5,291 bases of DNA from Gammaproteobacteria bacterium (lineage in GTDB: Bacteria; Pseudomonadota; Gammaproteobacteria; Nitrosococcales; Methylophagaceae), in NCBI GenBank assembly GCA_003645385.1, contig QNEY01000139.1, positions 1-5,291 on the forward strand. The letters are read 5' to 3'. The notes beneath the pieces are model-generated. The model searched no databases and was not told where the DNA came from. It was given only the letters and a program-made list of their open reading frames with translations. Below are positions 1 to 4,808 of this stretch, one piece after another. The translations under genes were made by a program, and so were the position numbers. Position 1 is the stretch's first letter, and every line of letters begins with the position of its first letter.

Positions 1-8
1 TCATTATG

Positions 9-131
9 TTATACAGCCCGTAACTTAAGTCGAACTATGTGTCGTAAAAATTTTGATGCTCGTTGAAATACTCTTTCAACTTGTAAATCATAATAAACGT
101 TTCTATTAAATTTTATTATAGATATGTAGTT
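9..131 (-). pseudogene. Possible gene-tail relic, unidentified
   Basis: A minus-strand frame of 40 sense codons runs open from 131 down to a TAA at 11-9. It contains no ATG, GTG or TTG, and it begins directly after an in-frame TGA (134-132). If it was ever coding it is therefore only a C-terminal remnant. The predicted peptide is basic and helix-like near the end (VERVFQRASKFLRHIVRLKL) and reads more like protein than random AT-rich DNA. I do not recognise its family. A 40-codon open frame can also arise by chance at this base composition, so support is weak. A perfect 7-bp inverted repeat with a 5-nt loop (62-68 and 74-80) lies inside it. Confidence 0.2.
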
Positions 132-147
132 TCATTTTATATGCTAT

Positions 148-264
148 CTAACGGTTACACTCTTTTATTTTTAGAGCAATACTGGAATGGTCAACAAAAT
201 CAGTGCATGAAGTTAGGCAGTTTGCCTCATATTTAGTGGGTGATATATTTCCCAACTTTTTCAC
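148..264 (-). pseudogene. Relic of a transposase C-terminus, IS3-like (tentative)
   Basis: A minus-strand frame runs from a GTG at 264 to a TAG at 150-148 (38 aa), with an in-frame TAA just upstream. The stretch KLGNISPTKYEAN near its start resembles the LGY(L/I)SPxxYE motif that sits close to the C-terminus of IS3-family OrfB (DDE) transposases. The remaining ~25 residues do not match anything I can name. There is no SD and nothing upstream that would restore the catalytic core, so it is read as the last fragment of a decayed element. The similarity is a short motif recalled from the family, not an alignment, so the assignment is tentative. The frame could also be non-coding. Confidence 0.3.
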
Positions 265-289
265 TAATTAATTAATGTCCACTTTGGGT

Positions 290-315
290 TGTGGATTCAA
301 TCGGTCGATGCAACA
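290..315 (+). repeat. IS30-type left inverted repeat
   Basis: The segment TGTGGATTCAATCGGTCGAT followed by GCAACA matches the left end of E. coli IS30, as I recall it, at most of 26 positions. The shared core is ATTCAAT-GGTC--GCAACA. It lies ~37 bp before the transposase start, as expected for the family. The exact first base of the element is inferred from that comparison. The partner repeat is absent. Confidence 0.6.
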
Positions 316-350
316 CGTTAAAATTTTACATCAGTAAAAGGAGTGTTGCA
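309..350 (+). repeat. 8-bp inverted repeat flanking the transposase SD
   Basis: TGCAACAC (309-316), the inner end of the terminal repeat, is exactly complementary to GTGTTGCA (343-350), which lies immediately before the transposase ATG at 352. The 26-nt loop contains most of the SD AAAAGGAG (336-343), whose last base is in the stem. In a transcript the two arms could pair and hide the initiation region. Start-site hairpins of this kind are known to dampen read-through expression in several insertion sequences. Whether this one folds or regulates is inference. Confidence 0.4.
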
Positions 351-351
351 G

Positions 352-621
352 ATGAAACAAAGACCACGAATTTATTACACAGAAAGTCAGAAATATCTGA
401 TGTGGGATCGTTGGAAAAAAGGTGACTCTCTCCATCAGATCGCCCAGCTATTTGATCGACATCATCCATCAATACATCGCATCCTGTCAGAGACTGGAGG
501 AATACGTCCGACTCAACGAAGGCGTTCAAAATTTGCACTTACGTTAACAGAACGTGAAGAATTATCTCGGGCATTGGTTGATTTTGATAATGCATTTTTG
601 CGAAGTAGCGGTATTGACTGA
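352..621 (+). pseudogene. IS30-family transposase, truncated N-terminal fragment
   Basis: The start is the ATG at 352, eight bases after the SD AAAAGGAG (336-343). The in-frame GTG at 343 overlaps the SD and is less likely. Residues 1-73 carry the family's N-terminal helix-turn-helix region (about 24-46, GDSLHQIAQLFDRHHPSIHR) and the hallmark GGIRPTQRRRS and LTLTEREELSR segments. In normal members the sequence continues into a second HTH and a DDE catalytic domain, for a total of roughly 320-380 aa. Here similarity stops after Arg73 (~570), and about 16 unrelated residues lead to TGA at 619-621. No later frame restores the missing domains. It is a dead fragment that at most encodes a free DNA-binding domain. 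Confidence 0.85.
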
Positions 622-669
622 GCTTGTCTCAGGCTTAATGGTTACATGTGGTGTAGTTGAGTTAGTCAT
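562..669 (-). pseudogene. Head of an unidentified minus-strand gene, cut by the IS30 fragment
   Basis: Reading minus from an ATG at 669, 35 codons (MTNSTTPHVTIKPETSSVNT...) run to a TAA at 564-562. A strong SD (AGGAG, seven bases before the ATG) precedes it. The last residues and the stop fall in or next to the IS30-derived sequence (junction ~570). The original gene was therefore probably longer and lost its 3' part at the junction. The Ser/Thr-rich N-terminus is not diagnostic and I cannot name a family. The plus-strand frame over the same bases (554-742) is hydrophobic, lacks a good SD and is best read as its shadow. An intact short peptide of 35 aa is the alternative. Confidence 0.35.
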
Positions 670-1010
670 GGTGGTTCTCCTGTTGGTTTGTGGGATGTAT
701 AGACGGAGCTCTCCTGTGAGTGGTGGGTGTTGTTATTCATAATAAGATGGATGTTTTATCGCATTTTAGATTGGGGGTTTGGTCTATGGAATGGTCTGTT
801 TTGACAGGCTAAGCCAAAACACTTAGAGTTCTGTCAATAACTGTGCGGTAGTAATAAATTAAGAGGCTGTCCTAGCTAACTAGCCCAGTTCAAACCTAGG
901 CATTGGAGAATCCAAGAAATCTAATACCTAGAGAATATGTGAAAAACCACCTGAAATGACCCTATCTTACATGCTGATCAGTTAATCACTATACAGCGAT
1001 ACTCATAGAA
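670..1010. other. Non-coding gap with decayed sequence
   Basis: No convincing gene is present on either strand. The left part is the leader of the broken minus-strand gene, including its SD at about 677-681. A perfect 7-bp inverted repeat, TTGACAG (801-807) and CTGTCAA (831-837), carries a consensus -35 on each arm. On the plus strand it is followed at 17 bp by TAGAGT (824-829), a possible weak promoter. Two further imperfect repeats, around 853-874 (GGCTGTCC...ACTAGCCC) and 896-931 (CTAGGCATTGG and TAATACCTAG), resemble insertion-sequence ends but cannot be assigned. The region looks like eroded mobile or accessory DNA. Confidence 0.3.
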
Positions 1011-1013
1011 TTT

Positions 1014-1022
1014 TGCTATAAT
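1014..1022 (+). promoter_or_regulatory. Extended -10 promoter of the XRE-cupin gene
   Basis: TGCTATAAT gives a consensus TATAAT at 1017-1022 with the extended -10 TG at 1014-1015. At the -35 position (about 994-999) there is no TTGACA-like hexamer, which extended -10 promoters tolerate. Transcription would start near 1029, leaving a 5' leader of only ~14-23 nt. Confidence 0.65.
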
Positions 1023-1042
1023 CAAATGAACACTAACACTAG

Positions 1043-1639
1043 GTGAAGCTATTGGAAGAGCAACATACAAGTTTAAACATACATCTAGGTCATACTATCC
1101 GCAATCATCGGAAACGGCATCATCTTACGATTGCTGAGGTTTCAAAGTTAGCAGGTATAAGTGTAGGTATGTTGAGCAAAATTGAAAATGGTCACACCTC
1201 AACTAGTCTAGAGACGCTAGAGCAATTATCCAAAGCTTTAGGGGTGACACTATCGAGTCTGTTTTTTGGCTACAACAAGCCAACTGATTCTGCTCAGTTC
1301 GTAAAATCCGGTCAAGGTTTAGAAGTTGTCCGCCGTGGTACAAAATCAGGACACACATATCATTTGCTGGCTTATAATCAAAACCAAAATGTTACTCTTG
1401 AACCCTTTCTCATTAGCATCGAAGAAATTGAAGATTTTCCTTTTTTCTCACATGCTGGCCGTGAATTTATTTATATGCTTGAAGGGGAAGTTAGCTACCA
1501 AGTTGGTGATGAGTTTTTTTTACTCCAAGCTGGTGACTCATTAACTTTTGAGGGGGAAACACCTCATCGACCTGATAACATCAATAAAACACCAATTCGC
1601 TTTTTATCGATTATTAGTGATAACAAAGAGCTTGCTTGA
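1043..1639 (+). CDS. HTH_XRE transcriptional regulator with C-terminal cupin domain
   Basis: A cytoplasmic DNA-binding regulator of 198 aa, the usual ~180-200 aa size for the PuuR/SutR-like class. Residues 15-74 form a lambda-repressor-type HTH; LTIAEVSKLAGISVGMLSKI is the helix-turn-helix, followed by ENG and ALGVTLSSLF. Residues ~110-192 form a small cupin. Motif 1 is around H137-G152 (HAGREFIYMLEGE) and motif 2 is GDSLTFEGETPH ending at His175. In this class the cupin usually senses a small ligand; which one is unknown here. Start choice: GTG 1043 gives the longest form but lacks an SD. AGGTGA (1041-1046) sits five bases before an in-frame TTG at 1052, so the protein may really begin there (195 aa). 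The gene stands alone, convergent with the porin, beside mobile-element debris, with no adjacent target operon. Confidence 0.9.
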   Translation: MKLLEEQHTSLNIHLGHTIRNHRKRHHLTIAEVSKLAGISVGMLSKIENGHTSTSLETLEQLSKALGVTLSSLFFGYNKPTDSAQFVKSGQGLEVVRRGTKSGHTYHLLAYNQNQNVTLEPFLISIEEIEDFPFFSHAGREFIYMLEGEVSYQVGDEFFLLQAGDSLTFEGETPHRPDNINKTPIRFLSIISDNKELA

Positions 1640-1663
1640 ACAGTCTATAATATAGCTAGGAAT

Positions 1664-1701
1664 AAAAAATTGGCCGCCCCAAGAGAGAGCAGGGCGACCA
1701 A
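1664..1701 (-). terminator. Intrinsic terminator of the TorF-family porin gene
   Basis: On the minus strand a GC-rich stem of ten positions with one mismatch is formed by plus arms 1670-1679 (TTGGCCGCCC) and 1692-1701 (GGGCGACCAA). The loop is 12 nt, and six U residues follow (plus 1664-1669, all A). It begins eight bases after the porin stop codon. On the plus strand the 3' arm is followed by A residues, so it should not terminate the convergent regulator transcript. Confidence 0.8.
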
Positions 1702-1708
1702 AAAAAAG

Positions 1709-2455
1709 TTACATAGATTTAGAGATTGTGAAAACGATGCGATCGCCAGCCCAGTCATCGCTGTATAAGTCTTCAGCATCACTGTCAGTGTCGTAGTATG
1801 TTAGGTCAAAGCCAAAGCCGATTAACTCTTTAGATACACCGATATGGTAGTCGGTTGCACTGTCAGGATTACCTTTGCCAAATACTTTTGAATCATAGTC
1901 GTAATAACCAACGCCAGCACTTAAGGCAACCTCATAAGGCAAGTCATAATCAATGCCTGCAGAATAGTAAACACCTGTTTCGCTTGTGTTATAAACATCA
2001 CTTGAGTAAGCAACGCCCACGTTAAACAAGCTATAACTTAATGATGCATAAACCTCATTCCAATCAAGATCACCACTGCCACCTCTTGAAGAACTTGATG
2101 TGCCAGGGTACATATAGCGTAAAACACCAAGATCGTAGCCGATACCAGAGTCACCAAAGTCATTAGCAAAACCAGCGTATGCATCAATTTCAATGTCAGC
2201 ATCATCAGCAAAGCCTACGTTTGAAGCCCATACACCAGCATATAAACCACTGCTGTGACCGTAATCAAGGCTACCTGAAATTGCTGCATCTTCATCAGTT
2301 TGTGAGTAACCACGCCATACATAGTCACTAGAACCAGCAACACTTGCACTTGTTGAGTGAACACCATCTTCACTTTCCCATGCGATTGCGGATGATGTGG
2401 CAAAAAAGCTACCCACCACTAGGCATAACATTGAAGTTTTCTTCAGTTGCATCAT
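1709..2455 (-). CDS. TorF family putative outer-membrane porin
   Basis: The start is ATG 2455 (or the adjacent ATG 2452), with SD GGGAGAA at 2465-2459. A TTG at 2467 overlaps the SD and is rejected. The protein is 248 aa. Residues 1-25 are a Sec signal peptide: basic MMQLKK, a hydrophobic core, and an SAIA cleavage site before Trp26. The mature part begins with the family signature around SSDYVWRGYSQTDEDAAISG and LYAGVWASNV (TIGR02001/Gcw_chp family). It is then built of alternating aromatic and small residues typical of beta strands in an outer-membrane barrel, rich in Asp, Ser, Gly and Tyr. The C-terminus ends IVFTISKSM, with Met rather than the commonest terminal Phe. Family members are believed to be porins or channels. 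The substrate cannot be deduced. The gene is monocistronic, with its own terminator and a long upstream control region. Confidence 0.88.
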   Translation of the reverse strand: MMQLKKTSMLCLVVGSFFATSSAIAWESEDGVHSTSASVAGSSDYVWRGYSQTDEDAAISGSLDYGHSSGLYAGVWASNVGFADDADIEIDAYAGFANDFGDSGIGYDLGVLRYMYPGTSSSSRGGSGDLDWNEVYASLSYSLFNVGVAYSSDVYNTSETGVYYSAGIDYDLPYEVALSAGVGYYDYDSKVFGKGNPDSATDYHIGVSKELIGFGFDLTYYDTDSDAEDLYSDDWAGDRIVFTISKSM

Positions 2456-2521
2456 TAATTCTCCCAATATTGTTGAACGATTAAATTTAAAGTATTTAAT
2501 TCCAATTCTTATTGCTTTTCA

Positions 2522-2552
2522 TTCACGTAAACACCAAACGGTTTGCCGTGAA
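2522..2552 (-). promoter_or_regulatory. Stem-loop at the 5' end of the porin leader
   Basis: An inverted repeat pairs TTCACG-T-AAAC (2522-2532) with GTTT-GC-CGTGAA (2541-2552). This gives ten base pairs with a small 1x2 internal loop and an 8-nt loop. It begins within a base or two of the transcription start predicted from the -10 at 2563-2558, so the mRNA would open with this hairpin. Such 5' stem-loops stabilise some outer-membrane-protein mRNAs (ompA is the classic case). An operator for a dimeric repressor is the alternative. Confidence 0.4.
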
Positions 2553-2557
2553 AAAAT

Positions 2558-2587
2558 ATACTAACATGAAACTTTATATCTTGTCAT
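2558..2587 (-). promoter_or_regulatory. Candidate promoter of the porin gene
   Basis: On the minus strand there is a -35-like ATGACA at 2587-2582, an 18-bp spacer, and TAGTAT at 2563-2558. An extended -10 TG lies at 2566-2565. The predicted start near 2551 gives a ~95-nt leader. The -10 matches consensus at four of six positions, so this is the best but not the only candidate. An extended -10-like TGATATAGA lies further up at 2721-2713. Confidence 0.4.
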
Positions 2588-2740
2588 GAATATTTGCATT
2601 TGTTTTAAAATACTTGTGAGAATGAATAAGAAAAATATTTTTTTGCAGCGCAAATAAAACACATCACTATTAAAAAACGATAATAAGACCTAATATAGAG
2701 CAAGAAAAACTATCTATATCAGTTGTAATCTACAAGATTA

Positions 2741-2762
2741 TATTGTGATGTAACTCACATGA
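2741..2762. promoter_or_regulatory. CRP-type binding site
   Basis: TGTGA (2744-2748), six bases, TCACA (2755-2759): both half-sites match the E. coli CRP consensus perfectly, and the flanks are AT-rich. The only gene downstream on either strand for which it is upstream is the minus-strand porin, whose ATG is ~290 bp away. It is centred ~200 bp from the best porin promoter. It is ~33 bp above the -10-like element at 2718-2713, close to, but not exactly at, the class II spacing. Related regulators such as Vfr or Clp use the same motif. Confidence 0.6.
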
Positions 2763-2810
2763 TTACTAACTGATTTTGTTGCGGAAATTAGGTAGAGATA
2801 GCCTTAAAAG

Positions 2811-2835
2811 AAAAATCTATTCTTCAGATCTTTTT
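2811..2835 (-). terminator. Weak A/T-rich hairpin over the RibBX-like stop codon
   Basis: On the minus strand AAAAA-G-ATCT (2835-2826) can pair with AGATTTTT (2818-2811), with one bulged G and a 7-nt loop, followed by CTTTT. The stem is almost entirely A-U and contains part of the stop codon at 2819-2817. It would be a poor intrinsic terminator. No better one is seen before the porin gene. Confidence 0.25.
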
Positions 2836-3902
2836 ATGGAATAGTCATTGATAAATTTTGCATGCCTAATACCAAGGTTTTTTATGATCTGTAGGCCAAT
2901 ATCACTGCTATTAATTGCGAATTGTGGTAATTTACCGTTAGTCCTTTGATGAAGACATTGCTGATCATTATCGTTAGGTTCTAATAAGATAATGACGCCA
3001 CAATCAGCTTTTTGAATGAGTTCCATAATAGCCGTCATTCTCCAATTATCTGTTTGAGCTGTTGTTTCAAGCAGTTCAGGCAATGATAACGACTCACATA
3101 CTTTAACTAGTGCAGTCTGCTTGGAGCTAAACTGACCATGAACAAGCGTCAGATAGATTTGTTGTGTAGCTGTATTTTTAAAGGAAAAAAGGCGAAATGT
3201 CCCATATGGGATCTGAATGTCACGTTCTGTTAGGCGCTCAATTAATATTTCATTCTGGATACGATGATGAACGAGATCAGCAATGGTTCCGACCTTAATA
3301 TCATGATCGCTTGCAAATGATAGTAAATCAGACATTTGTGCAACTTCACCATCATTGTCAAGAATGTCACACATAACGGCTGATGGCCCAAGGCCAGCTA
3401 GCTCGGCAATATCACAGCCTGCTTCAGCATGATTTGCACAAACAAGCACTCCTCCACTGTTAGCCATCAATGGGAATATATGTCCTGGTTTAACAATATC
3501 CTGAGGCTTAGCATCAGTAGCTACAGCAGCTTGAATTGTTCGTGCTCTATCTGCTGTTGAGATTCCGGTAGTTACCCCTTGAGCAGCCTCGATAGAGACA
3601 GTGAAGTTTTCAGCTGTCATACTTGTATTCGTTGACGCCATCAAGGGTAGTTCAAGTTGTTGACAATGTGCTTCATTCAAACTTAAACAAATTAGACCTC
3701 TCGCATATTGAATCATAAAATTAATATGATCTGGACTAATGAAATCTGCAGCCAACAACAAAGTTCCTTTATTTTCCTGTCCTTTTTTAGCAATTAATAT
3801 CACCATTTTTCCTAGCCGAATATCTTCGATGATATGGCTAATCGGTGAAGTCTGTTCAACTTGATTTTTTTGAACTGGGAAGACCTGCGCTAAATGATTC
3901 AT
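2817..3902 (-). CDS. RibBX-like protein: divergent DHBP synthase domain fused to a degenerate GTP cyclohydrolase II domain
   Basis: The start is ATG 3902, 1 nt after the folE2 stop, with the SD (GAGGGGTGA) inside the end of folE2. A GTG at 3959 lies inside folE2 and is rejected. The protein has 361 aa. Residues 20-215 follow the RibB fold closely: TAENFTVSIEA (96-106), GVTTGISTADRARTI, KPGHIFPL (138-145), NHAEAG (157-162). The canonical loop DDEDRENEGD is however AKKGQENKGT (38-47), the Arg of RxGHTEA is Cys155 and its Thr is Ala159, and CE(I/L) is Cys-Asp179. Glu43 and His158, which align with the metal ligands, are kept. Residues 230-355 follow RibA (YGTFRLFSF, LTLVHG, IGLQIIKNLGIR) but lack all three zinc cysteines and the QEGRGIG motif. 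Known RibBX proteins have an active RibB half. This one may be a repurposed or regulatory pseudoenzyme. Genuine residual DHBP synthase activity cannot be excluded. Confidence 0.85.
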   Translation of the reverse strand: MNHLAQVFPVQKNQVEQTSPISHIIEDIRLGKMVILIAKKGQENKGTLLLAADFISPDHINFMIQYARGLICLSLNEAHCQQLELPLMASTNTSMTAENFTVSIEAAQGVTTGISTADRARTIQAAVATDAKPQDIVKPGHIFPLMANSGGVLVCANHAEAGCDIAELAGLGPSAVMCDILDNDGEVAQMSDLLSFASDHDIKVGTIADLVHHRIQNEILIERLTERDIQIPYGTFRLFSFKNTATQQIYLTLVHGQFSSKQTALVKVCESLSLPELLETTAQTDNWRMTAIMELIQKADCGVIILLEPNDNDQQCLHQRTNGKLPQFAINSSDIGLQIIKNLGIRHAKFINDYSIKRSEE

Positions 3903-3903
3903 T

Positions 3904-4692
3904 TCACCCCTCAATTTTGGCATATGCAGAATGATTATGGATCGATTCAAAGTTTTCACATTCCACTATATAACTTATTATCCGATCATCTTTGGCAAAC
4001 TCTAAGGCAATATCCCGCACCATGTCCTCAACAAATTTAGGGTTACTATAAGCATCTTCAGTGACATATTTTTCGTCTTCTCGTTTAAGTAAACTATACA
4101 ATTGACTAGAGGACTGTTCTTCCACCAAAGTAATTATTTCTTCTAATTCAATGTAGTCTAATAAATTAAGTGTGACTGTCACATGGGATCGTTGATTATG
4201 TGCACCAAAGTCACTGATTTTTTTTGAACATGGACATAAGCTGGTAACAGGAATCAATAATTGGATTGTCATATCATAGAGAGATTGATTCAGCCTTGCT
4301 GTTACAGTTACGTCATAATCCATCAGACTTTTAACACCAGAAACGGGGGCAGTTTTATTAACAAAGTAGGGAAAACTTATTTCTACTTCGCCCGTTTCTG
4401 CATTTAATTTAGTTATCATAGCCGTTAAAAATTCTTTAAAATTTGCTAAAGAAATTTCACTCTCGGGCTCATTTAAATGTGCCACAAATCGTGACATATG
4501 CGTGCCTTTTACATCATGAGCTAACTGCACATACATATTAAAAACCGCTGCAACTGTTTGCACCTCACCGGTATCATTTTTAAAATGGATAAGGTGACGA
4601 ATATTTTTGATTCCGACCTGATCTATTGCAAAATTACGATTATCTGGTGTGTTTTGTACATCCGCTAATGCCTTTTGTAGTGGGAAATTCAT
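3904..4692 (-). CDS. folE2: GTP cyclohydrolase FolE2 (type IB)
   Basis: A cytosolic enzyme converting GTP to 7,8-dihydroneopterin triphosphate, the entry step to tetrahydrofolate and to queuosine-type products. ATG 4692 has a strong SD (GAGGTGA, four bases before it). Length is 262 aa, normal for FolE2/MptA. Diagnostic sequence: KGTHMSRFV (62-70), the active-site block SLCPCSKKISDFGAHNQRSH (151-170) with the catalytic Cys at 153 or 155 and His165, NPKFVEDMVR (217-226) with the conserved Glu222, and the closing ESIHNHSAYA (249-258). FolE2 does not depend strictly on zinc, unlike FolE, and in many bacteria is a Zur-regulated substitute. I see no Zur-type operator in the 116 bp upstream, so it may be the main GTP cyclohydrolase I here. 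It is co-transcribed with the RibBX-like gene (1-nt gap). No FMN riboswitch is seen upstream. Confidence 0.95.
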   Translation of the reverse strand: MNFPLQKALADVQNTPDNRNFAIDQVGIKNIRHLIHFKNDTGEVQTVAAVFNMYVQLAHDVKGTHMSRFVAHLNEPESEISLANFKEFLTAMITKLNAETGEVEISFPYFVNKTAPVSGVKSLMDYDVTVTARLNQSLYDMTIQLLIPVTSLCPCSKKISDFGAHNQRSHVTVTLNLLDYIELEEIITLVEEQSSSQLYSLLKREDEKYVTEDAYSNPKFVEDMVRDIALEFAKDDRIISYIVECENFESIHNHSAYAKIEG

Positions 4693-4752
4693 ATGTTCAC
4701 CTCAGATAACAGCATCGTGTAGATTGCTATCTCTTCTTAAAAAGAAAATTAC

Positions 4753-4808
4753 ACAGTATTGGATTCAGAAGCATAGAAAACACCTCTATGCGACTAAATT
4801 GATACTGT
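4753..4808 (-). promoter_or_regulatory. Long nested hairpin between the membrane-protein gene and folE2
   Basis: Three consecutive pairing blocks nest around one loop. They are 4753-4759 with 4802-4808 (ACAGTAT/ATACTGT, perfect), 4762-4768 with 4794-4800 (five of seven pairs plus a wobble), and 4771-4777 with 4785-4791 (GCATAGA/TCTATGC, perfect, 7-nt loop). It starts immediately after the stop codon of the upstream gene. On the minus strand a T-rich stretch (GTAATTTTCTTTTT) follows. It could be a weak terminator or attenuator separating folE2 from the genes above, or an mRNA-processing site. The rest of the gap holds only the folE2 SD and a poor hairpin (4705-4731). Confidence 0.45.

Larger units (their letters stand above)
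290..572 (+). mobile_element. IS30-family element, left end only
   Basis: The fragment begins with a recognisable IS30-type left terminus (290-315), continues through a short leader with SD, and carries the first ~73 codons of the transposase. It then stops abruptly at about 570. No copy of the terminal repeat in inverse orientation is present downstream in the window, so the right two thirds and the right end are missing. The element cannot transpose by itself. What follows the break is unrelated sequence encoding a gene head on the opposite strand. A deletion or recombination that started inside the element is the simplest explanation. Confidence 0.75.

Noticed and set aside
235..261. Terminator-like AGTGGG/CCCAACT hairpin followed by five T residues on the plus strand.
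   Set aside because: The stem is short and bulged, the loop is 10 nt, and no supported plus-strand gene ends upstream of it.
326..538. Minus-strand 70-aa frame over the IS30 fragment.
   Set aside because: It is the antisense of a clear IS30 transposase fragment and has no SD or recognisable motif.
554..742. Plus-strand 62-aa hydrophobic frame.
   Set aside because: No SD and an odd composition. It lies opposite a better-supported minus-strand gene head and straddles the IS30 junction, so it is a shadow frame.
1026..1046. Mini-ORF of six codons (MNTNTR) whose TGA overlaps the GTG of the XRE-cupin gene, looking like a leader peptide.
   Set aside because: Its ATG lies only 4 bases after the -10 box and upstream of the predicted transcription start, and it has no SD.
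1326..1544. 72-aa plus-strand frame inside the XRE-cupin gene.
   Set aside because: It is an out-of-frame shadow of the cupin domain.
1670..1701. Bidirectional terminator between the convergent genes.
   Set aside because: Only the minus strand has a U tract after the stem. On the plus strand the stem is followed by A residues.
2215..2403. 62-aa minus-strand frame inside the porin gene.
   Set aside because: It is an alternative-frame shadow of the TorF signature region.
191..2780. A 13-base match (ACTGATTTTGTTG) in inverse orientation at ~191-203 and directly at ~2768-2780.
   Set aside because: A match of this length is expected by chance in AT-rich DNA of this size. The surroundings share nothing.
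4693..4808. FMN riboswitch or Zur operator upstream of folE2.
   Set aside because: The conserved riboswitch segments and a GTTAT-type zinc-operator palindrome are not present. The only structure is the nested hairpin.
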